Source: Vibrio aerogenes
GTDB lineage: Bacteria; Pseudomonadota; Gammaproteobacteria; Enterobacterales; Vibrionaceae
NCBI RefSeq assembly: GCF_024346755.1
Contig: NZ_AP024861.1
Span: forward strand, 1,612,001-1,676,000
Length of the DNA stretch: 64,000 nucleotides
Direction: 5' to 3'
Below are positions 1-10,189 of the stretch, one piece after another. How positions within the stretch are numbered: the first letter of the stretch is position 1; every line of letters starts with the position of its first letter. Both the position numbers and the translations under genes were made by a program. Below the pieces are notes generated by a model. It made no database searches and was not told the DNA's origin. It saw nothing but the letters and a program-made list of their open reading frames with translations.

Positions 1-237
1 AAGGGGCTGATGCCATTCACGGATATAGAAAAAGCGATTGCAGCCTACAATAAAAAGCACCGTCAGCAACAGTTTCTTCCGGCGACGCAAGTTGGCACAC
101 CGATAGCTGCTCAAGTGTTACAAAAAACACCAGCGGGTCAGAATGATACACTGATTCAGACCATTCAGTTGTTGTATAATAATGCAACGCCGGAACAAAA
201 AAGCACAATCAAACAATGGATGAGTAACCAGCCCTGA
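1..237 (+). CDS. Hypothetical protein, possibly truncated by window edge
   Basis: I do not recognise this short reading frame. The first ATG is at 10, giving 75 residues, but the frame is open to base 1, so it may be the C-terminal end of a longer protein. AAGGGG at bases 1-6 could instead be a ribosome-binding site for the ATG at 10, although the spacing is short. The product is hydrophilic, rich in Gln and Thr, with no signal peptide or membrane segment. It converges on ychJ with only about 30 bases between the two stops. Confidence 0.45.
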   Translation, partial: KGLMPFTDIEKAIAAYNKKHRQQQFLPATQVGTPIAAQVLQKTPAGQNDTLIQTIQLLYNNATPEQKSTIKQWMSNQP

Positions 238-269
238 ACGAGTCGGGTGACAGAGCCGGACACAAGACA

Positions 270-659
270 CTATTCTGAAATCATGCCATCAATATAGAAC
301 CAGATCCCGTTTTCCCGGATAAAACGGGATCGTTCCTGCAAGCAAAAGCTTTGCCCGTTTCGCTGAAAGTAGGCTTTGAAATGGACAAACCCTTCATCCC
401 CTGAATTTCCTGGAGCCGAGTCCAGAATCACCAGTTTGTCCCAGTGATTTAATATCCCGTCTTCTATCCCCTGACGATCTTGTCCTGCTTCATTACTTAT
501 ATGGTAGGTTTGCTGGATAAAGTCCGTCACTCCTATCGCATAGGCTGTGTAACGTGCCCGCATTAACTGCTCTGGTGTTTCGGCATTGCTGTGATTCATA
601 TGGATAGGCTGACAGCAATTTTTATAGTGGCGTTTGCTGCCACAAGGACATTTTTTCAT
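270..659 (-). CDS. ychJ: YchJ-family SEC-C motif protein
   Basis: A 129-residue protein beginning with the SEC-C cysteine motif MKKCPCGSKRHYKNCC, which binds zinc in SecA C-termini and YchJ-family proteins. The rest matches the YchJ/UPF0225 pattern (PEQLMRARYTAYA, then a DFIQQTY segment and an FVHFKAYF strand region), an NTF2-like fold. The molecular role in the family is not firmly established. It lies 11 bases after lpxH on the same strand, so the two are probably co-transcribed. Confidence 0.85.
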   Translation of the reverse strand: MKKCPCGSKRHYKNCCQPIHMNHSNAETPEQLMRARYTAYAIGVTDFIQQTYHISNEAGQDRQGIEDGILNHWDKLVILDSAPGNSGDEGFVHFKAYFQRNGQSFCLQERSRFIRENGIWFYIDGMISE

Positions 660-670
660 ACGATTGAACC

Positions 671-1414
671 TTATTGATCTGAATATTCAGTAATTAACTG
701 ACGGTCTAAATGATACTGTCCCAGATGATCGTATGTCAGTACGGATATCTCTTTTCCCCAGTCACCTAAAACGATACGAACTTTTTTAGAGTCAGATGAA
801 TGATACGTATGGATATCAGGCCGGTGGGTATGACCGTGAATCAACAAATTGACATTTTGGTCGTTCATAACCCGCTGCACTTCACTTTGATTGACATCCA
901 TAATTTCAAATGATTTGTTTTGTTTATCCTGACGGACGTTCGTCTGTATTTTACTGACAATTTTTTGTTTTATCCGGAAAGGCAGAAGCCGGAAGAGGGC
1001 TTGCCTCCAGGGTTGATGTACTTTTTCACGAAACTGAAGATAACGCACGTCATCAAGGCATAAAGTATCACCGTGCATGATGAGCGCGCGCTGTCCATAC
1101 AATGAAATCACGGTATGTTCCTCAAGTAATGTGACTCCTGTTTCCGTGGCAAAGCGTTTTCCGACCAGAAAATCTCTGTTGCCGTGAATAAAGTAGCAAG
1201 GCGTACCACCAGAGGTAACGTCTTTCAGGGCTGCTTTAATTTCTCTGGCAAAATCAGTTGGATCTTTATCATCGATCCAGAAATCAAATAAATCGCCAAG
1301 AATATAAAGTGCATCGGCATGTATTGCTTGATGGCGAAGAAATTGTCTGAAAGCTGCCGTCAGTTCTGGATGCGCAGGGCTCAAATGTAAATCAGAGATA
1401 AAAAGTGTGTGCAT
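671..1414 (-). CDS. lpxH: UDP-2,3-diacylglucosamine diphosphatase LpxH
   Basis: LpxH hydrolyses UDP-2,3-diacylglucosamine to lipid X and UMP in the lipid A pathway at the cytoplasmic face of the inner membrane. The 247-residue protein shows the calcineurin-like metallophosphoesterase signature: FISDLHL near the N-terminus, GDLFDFW, GNRDF, and the C-terminal GHTHRP. These supply the two-metal ligands. Length fits the family (about 240). It follows ppiB on the minus strand but is separated from it by a strong terminator, so it probably has its own promoter and is read with ychJ. Confidence 0.95.
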   Translation of the reverse strand: MHTLFISDLHLSPAHPELTAAFRQFLRHQAIHADALYILGDLFDFWIDDKDPTDFAREIKAALKDVTSGGTPCYFIHGNRDFLVGKRFATETGVTLLEEHTVISLYGQRALIMHGDTLCLDDVRYLQFREKVHQPWRQALFRLLPFRIKQKIVSKIQTNVRQDKQNKSFEIMDVNQSEVQRVMNDQNVNLLIHGHTHRPDIHTYHSSDSKKVRIVLGDWGKEISVLTYDHLGQYHLDRQLITEYSDQ

Positions 1415-1436
1415 CTTATGTTATTTCAATTGAAGA

Positions 1437-1461
1437 AAAGAGCGCCTGACAGACGCTCTTT
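1437..1461 (-). terminator. Terminator after ppiB
   Basis: Perfect 8-bp stem (AAAGAGCG at 1437-1444 with CGCTCTTT at 1454-1461) around a 9-nt loop. On the minus strand it runs into a short U tract, TTTTC. It lies just past the ppiB stop at 1481. Confidence 0.8.
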
Positions 1462-1480
1462 AATTAGGATTGGCGTGGCG

Positions 1481-1975
1481 TTATTCTTCGATCGTTGTAC
1501 CAGTAATGACAACCTCTTCAAGAGGAACGTCCTGATGCATACCGTAAGAACCGGTACTCACACCTTTGATTTTATTGACAATGTCCATACCTTCGACAAC
1601 TTCACCGAAAACACAGTAGCCCCAGCCATCCATTGATTCTGAACGGAAATCAAGGAAAGTATTATCATTCACGTTAATAAAAAACTGAGAACTGGCAGAA
1701 TGTGGTTCCATGGTCCGTGCCATAGCAAGCGTACCTGTTTTGTTACTCAGGCCATTATTGGCTTCGTTTTTAATCGGAGCCCGGCTGGTTTTTTCCTGAA
1801 GGCCGGATGTCATACCACCGCCCTGGATCATGAAGCCATCAATCACGCGGTGGAACAGGGTATCGTCATAAAAATTCTCACGGCAGTACTGGAGGAAGTT
1901 CGCAGACGTTTCCGGTGCTTTTTCTTCGTTAAGCTGAATTTTTATGTCGCCAAAATTGGTATGAAGGGTGATCAT
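1481..1975 (-). CDS. ppiB: Cytoplasmic peptidyl-prolyl cis-trans isomerase B
   Basis: A cyclophilin of 164 residues, the usual length of cytosolic PpiB. It catalyses cis-trans isomerisation of X-Pro bonds. It starts directly at [15 protein letters not shown] with no signal peptide, which separates it from periplasmic PpiA. Cyclophilin core motifs are visible: [13 protein letters not shown] with the catalytic Arg, MART and SSQFFINV, and [11 protein letters not shown]. It is divergent from cysS; the 166-bp gap between them holds the cysS promoter. Confidence 0.95.
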   Translation of the reverse strand: MITLHTNFGDIKIQLNEEKAPETSANFLQYCRENFYDDTLFHRVIDGFMIQGGGMTSGLQEKTSRAPIKNEANNGLSNKTGTLAMARTMEPHSASSQFFINVNDNTFLDFRSESMDGWGYCVFGEVVEGMDIVNKIKGVSTGSYGMHQDVPLEEVVITGTTIEE

Positions 1976-2069
1976 ATGACTACCTTTTATGTTTTCTAAC
2001 AGTAAAACACGATTCTAGCTTAGTTTTTTCAACAATTGAATGATTCAACGGAAGAAGTCGAAGAATAAG

Positions 2070-2099
2070 GTGACCTGACGGGCTGAGGATTGTTATAAT
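2070..2099 (+). promoter_or_regulatory. Probable cysS promoter
   Basis: A perfect -10 hexamer TATAAT lies at 2094-2099 with a TGAC-containing -35-like GTGACC at 2070-2075 (18-bp spacing), 43 bases before the cysS ATG. The -35 match is only partial. Confidence 0.55.
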
Positions 2100-2141
2100 C
2101 GGCAATCATTTGGTAACCCATTGTAAATATAGATAGAGATC

Positions 2142-3524
2142 ATGCTGAAAATATATAACACACTGACACGACAAAAAGAGGAATTTAAACCAATCAACGC
2201 CGGAAAAGTTGGCATGTATGTTTGTGGTGTCACCATATACGATCTCTGTCATATTGGTCATGGGCGAACTTTTGTATCTTTTGACATGGTAGCCCGTTAT
2301 TTGCGTTACCTGGGCTATGAGCTGACTCTGGTACGGAATATCACGGATATCGACGATAAAATCATCAAACGTGCGGCAGAAAATCAGGAGCCTTGCGATG
2401 TATTAACTCATCGGCTCATCGATGAAATGCATGCCGATTTTGATGCATTAAATATCATGCGTCCTGACATCGAACCTCGTGCGACAGACTACATCTCTGA
2501 AATTGTCGCTTTAGTCCAAAAGCTGATTGATAAAGGGTTTGCTTATGTCGCTGATAATGGCGATGTGATGTTTGAAGTCAGTCGTTTTGAGGATTACGGG
2601 AAATTGTCTGGTCAGGATCTGGAGCAATTACAAGCCGGAGCCAGAGTGGATGTTGAGACGGCTAAAAAAAGTCCGTTAGATTTTGTTTTATGGAAAATGG
2701 CCAAGCCCGGAGAACCAGAATGGGATTCTCCATGGGGGAAAGGGCGCCCGGGATGGCATATTGAGTGCTCGGCAATGAACTCCGCAATTTTGGGCGATCA
2801 TTTTGATATCCATGGTGGCGGCTCTGATTTACAGTTTCCTCATCACGAAAACGAAATAGCGCAATCTTGCTGTGCTCACAATACATCCTATGTTAATACA
2901 TGGATGCACAGCGGTATGGTGATGGTTGATAAAGAAAAAATGTCCAAGTCACTGGGTAATTTTTTCACTATTCGTGACGTGCTGGAGTATTACGATTCAG
3001 AAACAATCCGGTATTTTCTGATGTCCGGACACTATCGTAGTCAGCTCAACTATAGTGAAGACAATCTGAACCAGGCCCGTTCTGCGCTTGAACGTTTATA
3101 TACATCATTGCGGGGACTGGAGCCGGATGTGACTCCGGAAGGCGGAGAAGAATTTGTTCAGCGTTTTGAGGCTGCGATGAATGATGACTTTAATACACCG
3201 GAAGCTTACTCGGTTCTATTTGATATGGCTCGCGAAATCAATCGCCTGAAACAGGAGAGTCATGAAAAAGCAGGTAAACTTGCTGCACGTCTCCGTGAAT
3301 TAGCGGGTGTCATCGGTATTTTATATCAGGATCCGGAAAAGTTTTTACAAGGTGATCAGAATTCGGATGAAGATGCTGCTGAAATTGAATCGTTGATTCG
3401 GATCCGGAATGAGTCGCGGGCTGCAAAAGATTGGGCTCAGGCGGATATGGCACGTGATAAGCTTACTGAAATGGGCATTGTTCTGGAAGACGGGCCTGAA
3501 GGAACGATCTGGCGCAGAAAATAA
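2142..3524 (+). CDS. cysS: Cysteinyl-tRNA synthetase
   Basis: Class I aminoacyl-tRNA synthetase that charges tRNA-Cys with cysteine using ATP. The 460-residue protein has the HIGH signature (HIGHGRTF) near residue 36 after the zinc-binding Cys of MYVCGVT, further zinc ligands in [11 protein letters not shown] and [11 protein letters not shown], and the KMSKS loop (EKMSKSLGN). Length matches E. coli CysS (461). It is followed by a strong intrinsic terminator, so it is a single-gene unit. Confidence 0.98.
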   Translation: MLKIYNTLTRQKEEFKPINAGKVGMYVCGVTIYDLCHIGHGRTFVSFDMVARYLRYLGYELTLVRNITDIDDKIIKRAAENQEPCDVLTHRLIDEMHADFDALNIMRPDIEPRATDYISEIVALVQKLIDKGFAYVADNGDVMFEVSRFEDYGKLSGQDLEQLQAGARVDVETAKKSPLDFVLWKMAKPGEPEWDSPWGKGRPGWHIECSAMNSAILGDHFDIHGGGSDLQFPHHENEIAQSCCAHNTSYVNTWMHSGMVMVDKEKMSKSLGNFFTIRDVLEYYDSETIRYFLMSGHYRSQLNYSEDNLNQARSALERLYTSLRGLEPDVTPEGGEEFVQRFEAAMNDDFNTPEAYSVLFDMAREINRLKQESHEKAGKLAARLRELAGVIGILYQDPEKFLQGDQNSDEDAAEIESLIRIRNESRAAKDWAQADMARDKLTEMGIVLEDGPEGTIWRRK

Positions 3525-3554
3525 ATTCAGCAGAATCATACGATTTCTGATATA

Positions 3555-3583
3555 GGGCTTATTTTGTAATAAGCCCTTTTTAT
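3555..3583 (+). terminator. Intrinsic terminator of cysS
   Basis: Perfect 9-bp stem GGGCTTATT / AATAAGCCC (3555-3563 and 3568-3576) with a TTGT tetraloop, followed by TTTTTATAT. Confidence 0.92.
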
Positions 3584-3606
3584 ATAGCGAGTGGTGACCT
3601 GTACAT

Positions 3607-4128
3607 ATGTCAGTAATTTTGGGAATAGATCCGGGCTCACGTATTACCGGATACGGTGTGATTCATCAGCAGGGAAGGCATTTACATTATGTCGGTAGCG
3701 GGTGTATTAAAACGACAGAGAAAGAACTACCGGGTCGTTTAAAGCAAATTTATGCTGGCGTGTCGGAGATTATTTTACAGTTTAGTCCGGATGTTTTTGC
3801 AATTGAACAGGTCTTTATGGCGAAAAATGCTGATTCAGCTTTAAAGCTTGGACAGGCCCGCGGCTGTGCAATCGTTGCCGCAGTAAACGCTGATTTACCG
3901 GTATTTGAATATGCGGCCCGTTTAGTCAAGCAGGCTGTAGTTGGGACCGGCGGTGCAGATAAAGCCCAGATTCAGCATATGGTTCAGCATATGCTGAAAC
4001 TACCGGCTAAACCTCAGGCAGATGCGGCAGATGCATTAGGTGTTGCGATTTGTCATGCCAATACGAATAAAACTCTGGTTGCCCTCTCCGGAGTCGCCAG
4101 AGGTTCAAGGCGTGGGCGTTACCGATAG
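3607..4128 (+). CDS. ruvC: Holliday junction resolvase RuvC
   Basis: RuvC is the dimeric endonuclease that cuts Holliday junctions after RuvAB branch migration. The 173-residue protein shows the RNase H-like fold: first catalytic Asp in [14 protein letters not shown], the catalytic Glu in AIEQVF, and the C-terminal acidic pair in [13 protein letters not shown]. Length equals E. coli RuvC (173). It heads a ruvC-ruvA-ruvB unit with an 83-bp gap before ruvA. Confidence 0.97.
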   Translation: MSVILGIDPGSRITGYGVIHQQGRHLHYVGSGCIKTTEKELPGRLKQIYAGVSEIILQFSPDVFAIEQVFMAKNADSALKLGQARGCAIVAAVNADLPVFEYAARLVKQAVVGTGGADKAQIQHMVQHMLKLPAKPQADAADALGVAICHANTNKTLVALSGVARGSRRGRYR

Positions 4129-4211
4129 GATGCTTGTTCCGATGAATGATTACTGGCTATTTATCCAGTTGTTGGTTATGATCATTTTGGCTCATTAAAG
4201 AAGGAAAAATT

Positions 4212-4826
4212 GTGATTGGACGTCTGAGAGGCTTGTTGCTGGAAAAGCAGCCGCCAGAGGTATTACTCGAAGTGAATGGTGTTGGCTATGAAATTCAAAT
4301 GCCAATGAGTTGCTTTTATGAATTGCCTGAAGTCGATCAGGAAGCGGTCGTGTATACACATTTTGTTGTCCGGGAAGATGCGCAGTTATTGTATGGATTT
4401 AATACCAAAGCTGAACGGGCATTGTTCAGAGAAGTGATTAAAGCGAATGGTGTTGGTCCGAAACTGGGACTGGCTATTCTGTCCGGTATGACGGCGAACC
4501 AGTTTGTAGACTGTGTGCGCAGAGAGGATATCTCGATGTTAATCAAGCTACCGGGGGTTGGTAAGAAAACAGCGGAACGGCTTGTGGTTGAAATGAAAGA
4601 TCGCCTGAAATCCTGGACTGGCGGGGAAGGTGATTTGTTTGAAGTGAAACCAGAGCAGGATATTGTCCAGAGTTCTGTTTCTGCTAACGCAGAAGAGGAA
4701 GCCTTGAGTGCTTTACTCGCGCTTGGTTATAAACCTCAGCAAGCGTCAAAAGTGATTGCTCAAATTGCGCAACCTGACATGACCAGTGAAGCGCTGATCA
4801 AAGAAGCATTGAGAGCGATGATATGA
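4212..4826 (+). CDS. ruvA: Holliday junction branch migration protein RuvA
   Basis: RuvA tetramers bind the four-way junction and load the RuvB motor. The start is GTG at 4212 after an AAGGA site, and the product is 204 residues (E. coli 203). An N-terminal OB fold ([28 protein letters not shown]) is followed by two helix-hairpin-helix motifs ([19 protein letters not shown] and [19 protein letters not shown]), then a linker and the C-terminal domain III that contacts RuvB. It overlaps ruvB by 4 bases. Confidence 0.97.
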   Translation: MIGRLRGLLLEKQPPEVLLEVNGVGYEIQMPMSCFYELPEVDQEAVVYTHFVVREDAQLLYGFNTKAERALFREVIKANGVGPKLGLAILSGMTANQFVDCVRREDISMLIKLPGVGKKTAERLVVEMKDRLKSWTGGEGDLFEVKPEQDIVQSSVSANAEEEALSALLALGYKPQQASKVIAQIAQPDMTSEALIKEALRAMI

Positions 4827-5827
4827 TAGAAGCTGATCGTTTTATCGCACCTGAAAATCCGGGCTTTAAAGATGAAGAAGTGATCGATCGGGCGATTCGT
4901 CCGAAATATCTTGCAGATTATCAGGGACAAAATCATGTCCGGGATCAGATGGAAATTTTTATTCAGGCAGCCCAGCTCAGAAATGAAGCCCTAGATCACT
5001 TGCTGATATTCGGTCCGCCCGGACTGGGTAAAACAACGCTGGCAAATATTGTTGCAAATGAAATGGGCGTGAATATCAGGACGACTTCCGGGCCCGTGTT
5101 AGAGAAAGCAGGGGATTTAGCGGCATTATTGACCAATCTTGAAGAAAATGATGTGCTGTTCATCGACGAAATACACCGCTTAAGTCCAATGGTTGAAGAA
5201 GTGCTATATCCTGCAATGGAAGACTATCAACTGGATATTATGATTGGTGAAGGACCAGCCGCGAGATCGATCAAAATTGATTTGCCACCTTTTACGTTAA
5301 TTGGCGCAACAACGCGGGCAGGTTCCCTGACTTCTCCACTAAGAGACCGTTTTGGTATTGTTCAGCGTCTTGAATATTATCAGGTCGCTGATTTACAGAA
5401 TATTGTATGCCGTAGTGCTGCGTGTCTGAATCTCTCAATAGACGCTGATGGGGCTTTGGAAGTTGCCAGAAGGGCAAGGGGTACACCAAGGATTGCGAAC
5501 CGGCTGTTAAGACGCGTCAGAGACTATGCAGAAGTAAAAGGTGATGGCCATATTTGTCCGGATATTGCTGACAAGGCGTTAAATATGCTTGACGTGGATG
5601 TCCGTGGTTTCGATTATATGGATCGTAAACTGCTTCTTGCGATTATTGAGAAATTTTCTGGTGGGCCAGTCGGCCTGGATAATTTAGCGGCAGCAATTGG
5701 TGAAGAAAAAGATACGATTGAAGATGTGATCGAGCCTTATTTGATCCAGCAGGGTTATTTACAGAGAACCCCCAGAGGAAGAATTGTCACTGAGCGAGCC
5801 TTCCTTCATTTTGGATTGGAAAAATAA
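4823..5827 (+). CDS. ruvB: Holliday junction DNA helicase RuvB
   Basis: AAA+ ATPase that drives branch migration with RuvA. The 334-residue protein has Walker A (GPPGLGKTT), Walker B ([10 protein letters not shown]), sensor 1 (GATTRAG), the Arg finger region (LRDRFG), sensor 2 ([14 protein letters not shown]), and a C-terminal winged helix ending [12 protein letters not shown] overlap with ruvA indicates translational coupling. Confidence 0.98.
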   Translation: MIEADRFIAPENPGFKDEEVIDRAIRPKYLADYQGQNHVRDQMEIFIQAAQLRNEALDHLLIFGPPGLGKTTLANIVANEMGVNIRTTSGPVLEKAGDLAALLTNLEENDVLFIDEIHRLSPMVEEVLYPAMEDYQLDIMIGEGPAARSIKIDLPPFTLIGATTRAGSLTSPLRDRFGIVQRLEYYQVADLQNIVCRSAACLNLSIDADGALEVARRARGTPRIANRLLRRVRDYAEVKGDGHICPDIADKALNMLDVDVRGFDYMDRKLLLAIIEKFSGGPVGLDNLAAAIGEEKDTIEDVIEPYLIQQGYLQRTPRGRIVTERAFLHFGLEK

Positions 5828-6289
5828 TTTTTCGATAATGGTAAGTAAATTCAATGAGAATGAAATGTGATAAATGTCTCATTTATAGAAAAATAATAAG
5901 TATCAGAAATATTGCTAAGGTGTCTTTAATGTTAAATTATTGTTCTATTGTTGCAGGTTCATTCTCTCTTTTTTACAAAAAAAACTCATTCAATCTCTTT
6001 TATGTTTGATCTGTATCATTTCGCTGTGTTTTTGGTTGTTTTTTATTCTTTAGACTTGATCTGGATCAAGACGTCTCACCTATATAAATCCTTTGAAAGC
6101 CACTGTTTTTGGCAGTAGTATTTGGAAAAAATTGTACTTCAATTTGATTCGTTTTTAATTAAATAAAATACATTGACGCAACAATTTTAACCTTTTCTAT
6201 AATTTTTATGATTCTGAAATTTAAGAAATTAATCATTTAATTAATTGTAAATCTGAGTGGTGTCTTTCAGCCGACACAAAGGAGTTATC
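5828..6289 (+). promoter_or_regulatory. cydA upstream region with two FNR-type sites
   Basis: This 462-bp AT-rich stretch has no credible gene. It holds a perfect FNR-consensus palindrome TTGATCTGGATCAA at 6056-6069 and a near match TTGATCTGTATCAT at 6006-6019. Their centres are exactly 50 bp apart. A possible -10 (TATATA, 6081-6086) lies just downstream of the first. FNR and ArcA control of cydAB by oxygen is established in enterobacteria; control here is inferred from the sites. A long leader of about 190 nt would remain before the cydA start. Confidence 0.65.
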
Positions 6290-7876
6290 ATGATTGACGT
6301 TGTTGATCTATCGCGATTGCAGTTTGCAATGACTGCGATGTATCACTTCTTGTTTGTTCCACTTACTTTGGGTATGACTTTTTTACTTGCAATTATGGAA
6401 TCACTTTATGTGATGACAGATAAGCAGGTATATAAGGATATGACCAAGTTTTGGGGTAAACTGTTTGGAATAAACTTTGCCCTTGGAGTTGCTACCGGGC
6501 TCACCATGGAATTTCAGTTTGGTACAAACTGGTCTTACTACTCGCACTACGTTGGGGACATTTTTGGCGCACCTCTTGCCATCGAAGCGCTGGTAGCTTT
6601 CTTCCTTGAATCAACGTTTGTTGGTTTATTCTTTTTTGGCTGGGACAGGCTGTCAAAGCGTCAACACCTTGTGACAACCTGGTTGGTTGCTTTGGGTTCA
6701 AACTTTTCAGCATTGTGGATTCTGGTGGCAAATGGCTGGATGCAAAATCCGGTTGGCGCGGAGTTCAATTTTGAAACGATGCGAATGGAGATGGTGAGTT
6801 TTGCTGAAGTTGTGCTGAATCCGGTCGCTCAGGTGAAATTTGTTCACACTGTTGCTTCAGGGTACACCACTGGCGCAATGTTCATTCTTGGTGTCAGTGC
6901 ATATTATCTTTTGAAAGGCCGTGATATTGCATTTGCCCGTCGTTCGTTTGCGATTGCAGCGTCTTTTGGTATGGCTTCGGTTATTTCCGTCATTGTACTG
7001 GGTGATGAATCTGGGTATGAATTGGGTGATGTGCAAAAAGTGAAACTGGCAGCTATTGAAGCTGAATGGCATACAGAAGAAGCGCCCGCTGCGTTCACTT
7101 TATTTGGACTTCCGAATCAGGAAACCATGAATACCGATTACGCAATCAAAGTGCCTTACTTGATGGGAATTATTGCAACACGTTCTATTGATGAAGAGGT
7201 GAAAGGGTTGCGTGACCTTCGTCAGGAACACGTTGAACGTATCCGAAATGGTATGTATGCGTATGAAATTTTGCAAAAACTACGCTCAGGTGATACATCC
7301 ACTGAAACGAAAGAAGCTTTCAATCAGGTCAAGTCTGATTTGGGATACGGTATGCTTCTGAAGCGTTATACCGATGATGTGGTTGATGCCTCTGAAGAAC
7401 AAATTCAGGCGGCAGCGAATGATTCTATTCCAACGGTTTGGCCTCTGTTCTGGTCTTTCCGGATTATGGTTGCCTGTGGTGTGATTATGCTGTTGGTATT
7501 TGCTGCTGCATTCATTCAGACATGCCGTCAGAAAATCGAGCAAAAACACTGGATACTTAAAGCAGCACTTTTCAGTATTCCGTTACCATGGATCGCTGTT
7601 GAAGCCGGTTGGTTCGTTGCAGAATATGGTCGTCAGCCATGGGCGGTCGGTGAAATTCTGCCGGTACATGTAGCCAGTTCAGCACTGAGCGCAGGCGAAA
7701 TCTGGCTGTCTCTGTTCGCTATTCTTGCCCTGTATACTGCATTCCTTGTCGCTGAAGTGTATTTGATGGTGAAATTCGCCCGTAAAGGACCAAGTAGTCT
7801 GAAAACCGGTCGTTACCATTTTGAGCAAAACAGTCATTCGGCAACCGATCAAGTTAGCCGCCAAGTTGAAGCATAA
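6290..7876 (+). CDS. cydA: Cytochrome bd ubiquinol oxidase subunit I
   Basis: CydA carries hemes b558, b595 and d of the bd-type quinol oxidase and oxidises ubiquinol at the inner membrane. I place the start at ATG 6290 because AAAGGAG precedes it by about 6 bases; an upstream in-frame ATG at 6257 lacks a comparable site. This gives 528 residues (E. coli 522) beginning [12 protein letters not shown] with the heme-ligand His at residue 19. The GWMQNPVG motif and multiple membrane helices are evident. It heads cydABX-ybgE. Confidence 0.97.
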   Translation: MIDVVDLSRLQFAMTAMYHFLFVPLTLGMTFLLAIMESLYVMTDKQVYKDMTKFWGKLFGINFALGVATGLTMEFQFGTNWSYYSHYVGDIFGAPLAIEALVAFFLESTFVGLFFFGWDRLSKRQHLVTTWLVALGSNFSALWILVANGWMQNPVGAEFNFETMRMEMVSFAEVVLNPVAQVKFVHTVASGYTTGAMFILGVSAYYLLKGRDIAFARRSFAIAASFGMASVISVIVLGDESGYELGDVQKVKLAAIEAEWHTEEAPAAFTLFGLPNQETMNTDYAIKVPYLMGIIATRSIDEEVKGLRDLRQEHVERIRNGMYAYEILQKLRSGDTSTETKEAFNQVKSDLGYGMLLKRYTDDVVDASEEQIQAAANDSIPTVWPLFWSFRIMVACGVIMLLVFAAAFIQTCRQKIEQKHWILKAALFSIPLPWIAVEAGWFVAEYGRQPWAVGEILPVHVASSALSAGEIWLSLFAILALYTAFLVAEVYLMVKFARKGPSSLKTGRYHFEQNSHSATDQVSRQVEA

Positions 7877-7893
7877 GGAAGGAGAAGAATATT

Positions 7894-9030
7894 ATGTTTG
7901 ACTACGAAATCTTACGATTCATCTGGTGGGTGCTGATTGGTGTATTATTTATTGGCTTTACGATTGCTGATGGATTTGATATTGGTGTTTGTGCCCTGGT
8001 GCCGGTCATTGGCAAAAGTGATACTGAGCGTCGTGTGATGATCAACTCAATTGCGCCTCACTGGGATGGTAACCAGGTTTGGCTGATTACCGCAGGTGGT
8101 GCTCTCTTTGCTGCATGGCCTCTGGTTTATGCGACATCTTTTTCAGGTTTTTATCTGGCGATGATTGTCACTCTGGCCTCTCTGTGGCTGAGACCGATCG
8201 GACTGGATTATCGTTCAAAAATTGAAGAACCGAAATGGCGTAATGCCTGGGATATCTGTATTTCAGTCAGTGGCTTTGTGCCACCTGTTATTTTTGGTGT
8301 CGCATTTGGTAACCTGCTTCAGGGGGTTCCTTTTGAATTGAATGAGTTTTTGATGCCCAGCTATCATGGTTCTTTCTTTGGCCTGCTGAATCCATTTGCA
8401 CTGTTGTGTGGCGTGGTGAGTCTGTTTATGTTCCTGCTTCAGGGCTCTTCATGGTTGCAAATGAAAACCTCCGATCAGGTTCATAGCCGTGCGCGTCTTG
8501 TGGCTCAGATATCTGGTTTAATGATTACAGTCACTTTTGTGTTAGCTGGTTTTTGGGTTCAACATATTGATGGCTATGTGATTACCAGCCAGATTGATCC
8601 ATCTGCTGCATCTAATCCTTTAATGAAAGAAGTCGTGCGCGAATCCGGAGCCTGGATGGCTAACTTTGAAAAATATCCTTTGTTATGGATTGCTCCGGCT
8701 CTGGGTGTCATTCTGCCTTTATTCGCTGCAATTGCATCACGTCTTGAAAAGGGTGGAATTGCTTTTCTTGCATCCAGCCTGGCAAATGCGGGTGTCATTT
8801 TAACAGCGGGGTTTGCTATGTTCCCGTTTGTGATGCCATCCAGTTTGTCACCTGTCAGCAGCTTAACGATGTGGGACTCAACGTCCAGTGAACTGACGCT
8901 GAAGCTGATGACTGGTGTCGCTGTTGTCATGGTTCCGGTTATTCTGGGATATACCGCTTGGTGTTACTTCAAAATGTTTGGCCGTCTTAACAATAAATTT
9001 GTTGAAGATAACAAAAATTCACTTTACTAA
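7894..9030 (+). CDS. cydB: Cytochrome bd ubiquinol oxidase subunit II
   Basis: CydB is the second membrane subunit of the bd oxidase. The 378-residue protein (E. coli 379) begins MFDYEILRFIWWVLIGVLF and contains the typical FTIADGFDIG, HWDGNQVWLITAGGALFAAWP and RPIGLDYRSK segments. An AAGGAGAAG ribosome-binding site precedes it, 17 bp after cydA. Confidence 0.97.
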   Translation: MFDYEILRFIWWVLIGVLFIGFTIADGFDIGVCALVPVIGKSDTERRVMINSIAPHWDGNQVWLITAGGALFAAWPLVYATSFSGFYLAMIVTLASLWLRPIGLDYRSKIEEPKWRNAWDICISVSGFVPPVIFGVAFGNLLQGVPFELNEFLMPSYHGSFFGLLNPFALLCGVVSLFMFLLQGSSWLQMKTSDQVHSRARLVAQISGLMITVTFVLAGFWVQHIDGYVITSQIDPSAASNPLMKEVVRESGAWMANFEKYPLLWIAPALGVILPLFAAIASRLEKGGIAFLASSLANAGVILTAGFAMFPFVMPSSLSPVSSLTMWDSTSSELTLKLMTGVAVVMVPVILGYTAWCYFKMFGRLNNKFVEDNKNSLY

Positions 9031-9045
9031 TCAGAGGGTTAAGTT

Positions 9046-9156
9046 ATGTGGTATTTTGCATGGATTTTAGGTGTATTGCTGGCTTGCTCTTTTGGGATTA
9101 TTAATGCCCTGTGGTTAGAGCACTCAGAAATGATGGATAAAGATAGTGAAGAGTGA
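9046..9156 (+). CDS. cydX: Cytochrome bd small subunit CydX
   Basis: A 36-residue single-helix membrane protein starting MWYFAWILGVLLACSFGIIN, followed by LWLEHSE and an acidic tail, the hallmark of CydX. In E. coli CydX stabilises the heme pair in the CydAB complex. It is short enough to be missed by ORF callers. A GAGGG site precedes the ATG, 15 bp after cydB, and its end overlaps the ybgE start by 11 bases. Confidence 0.93.
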   Translation: MWYFAWILGVLLACSFGIINALWLEHSEMMDKDSEE

Positions 9157-9451
9157 GCTTTACGACACTCTTGAAAAGTGGCATCGTCCTTTGGATAAGC
9201 TGGCTTTCAGATTGATGATTATGGGGCTTGGTTTTTTCCATGTGTCATTATTGATGTGGAATCCGCATACCTATGCGGATTCTATCGGTGGCTTTAACCT
9301 GATGGTGACCGTATTTTTAATCTGGTCAGTTTGTGCAAGTATGGTTTTTGGTGTGGGATTTAAGCCTGAATCGGTGATTTGGAAGATTGTTTTTAGTCCT
9401 TATATTTCAGGTTTAATTTTGCTGATATTTACCACCATGCGTTTAATATAA
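9146..9451 (+). CDS. ybgE: Cyd operon protein YbgE
   Basis: A 101-residue inner-membrane protein with about three hydrophobic helices, in the standard ybgE position after cydX. The start is GTG at 9146, inside the last codons of cydX. The motif GFFHVSLLMWNP followed by a membrane segment is typical of the family (E. coli 97 aa). Its function is unknown beyond association with the cyd operon. A terminator follows 29 bases after its stop. Confidence 0.88.
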   Translation: MKSELYDTLEKWHRPLDKLAFRLMIMGLGFFHVSLLMWNPHTYADSIGGFNLMVTVFLIWSVCASMVFGVGFKPESVIWKIVFSPYISGLILLIFTTMRLI

Positions 9452-9480
9452 ATCCAGTGTTGTCATTTTTCGTTTTGTGA

Positions 9481-9508
9481 ATAGCGGGCCCGGTGCCCGC
9501 TATTTTTA
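9481..9508 (+). terminator. Terminator of the cyd operon
   Basis: Perfect 9-bp stem ATAGCGGGC / GCCCGCTAT (9481-9489, 9495-9503) with a 5-nt loop, followed by TTTTTATG. Confidence 0.92.
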
Positions 9509-9772
9509 TGCTTTATTGAACAGTTATCATAAATTCCCGGTCAAACCATCGTAAATTATCGATGATGTGTCGCATTGTCATATAATAGCGATAAACTGGG
9601 TTGCCTGGATATTATGGCTCAGGAATGATGAAGGATTAATCAGGTCTGATTCTGAATCAGCAAAAATTGTTTAAAAAGAAGTAATACGCGCTGTTAAATC
9701 GTTTTTCTCTCATGCGAAAGCGACTAATTTGCGTTATAGTGCCCTTTCAAAATGCTATTCTTGGAGTCAGAT
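9509..9772 (+). promoter_or_regulatory. Upstream region of ybgC-tol-pal operon
   Basis: No gene is visible here. Two candidate -10 elements are TATAAT at 9581-9586 and TATAGT at 9735-9740; neither has a clear TTGACA at the right distance. TTGGAG at 9761-9766 is the ribosome-binding site for the ybgC GTG start. Confidence 0.4.
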
Positions 9773-10189
9773 GTGAGTCATTCAATCGCAACTTCCCGGT
9801 TTCCGATCACAATATACTATGAAGATACAGATGCGGGTGGGGTGGTATATCACGCCAATTATCTGAAGTTTTTTGAACGTGCCCGGACAGAAATGTTGCG
9901 TCATGAAGGAATCTCTCAGCAAGACTTGTTGGAACAAAAAACAGGGTTTGTAGTCCGAAGCGTAGAGATTGATTTTTTCAGAGGTGCGCGACTGGATGAC
10001 CATCTGATTGTGCTGACTTCAGTTTCAGAGCGAAAAAGAGCATCGCTTGTTTTCTGTCAGGAACTGGTTAATCCTCAAAATGAGGTATTGTGTCGGGCAA
10101 TAGTTAAGGTAGCATGTATTGATACACAAAAGATGAAGCCCAGAGGGATTCCCGAACAGCTATTTGCGGAGAGTTGCAGTGAGTGCTGA
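9773..10189 (+). CDS. ybgC: Acyl-CoA thioesterase YbgC (tol-pal associated)
   Basis: Hotdog-fold 4-hydroxybenzoyl-CoA thioesterase family member that heads the tol-pal operon. The start is chosen as GTG 9773 because TTGGAG ends 6 bases upstream, giving 138 residues (E. coli 134); an in-frame ATG at 9752 is less well placed. The catalytic Asp motif [19 protein letters not shown] is intact. Known family activity is hydrolysis of short- and long-chain acyl-CoA. Its 3' end overlaps tolQ by 11 bases. Confidence 0.95.
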   Translation: MSHSIATSRFPITIYYEDTDAGGVVYHANYLKFFERARTEMLRHEGISQQDLLEQKTGFVVRSVEIDFFRGARLDDHLIVLTSVSERKRASLVFCQELVNPQNEVLCRAIVKVACIDTQKMKPRGIPEQLFAESCSEC

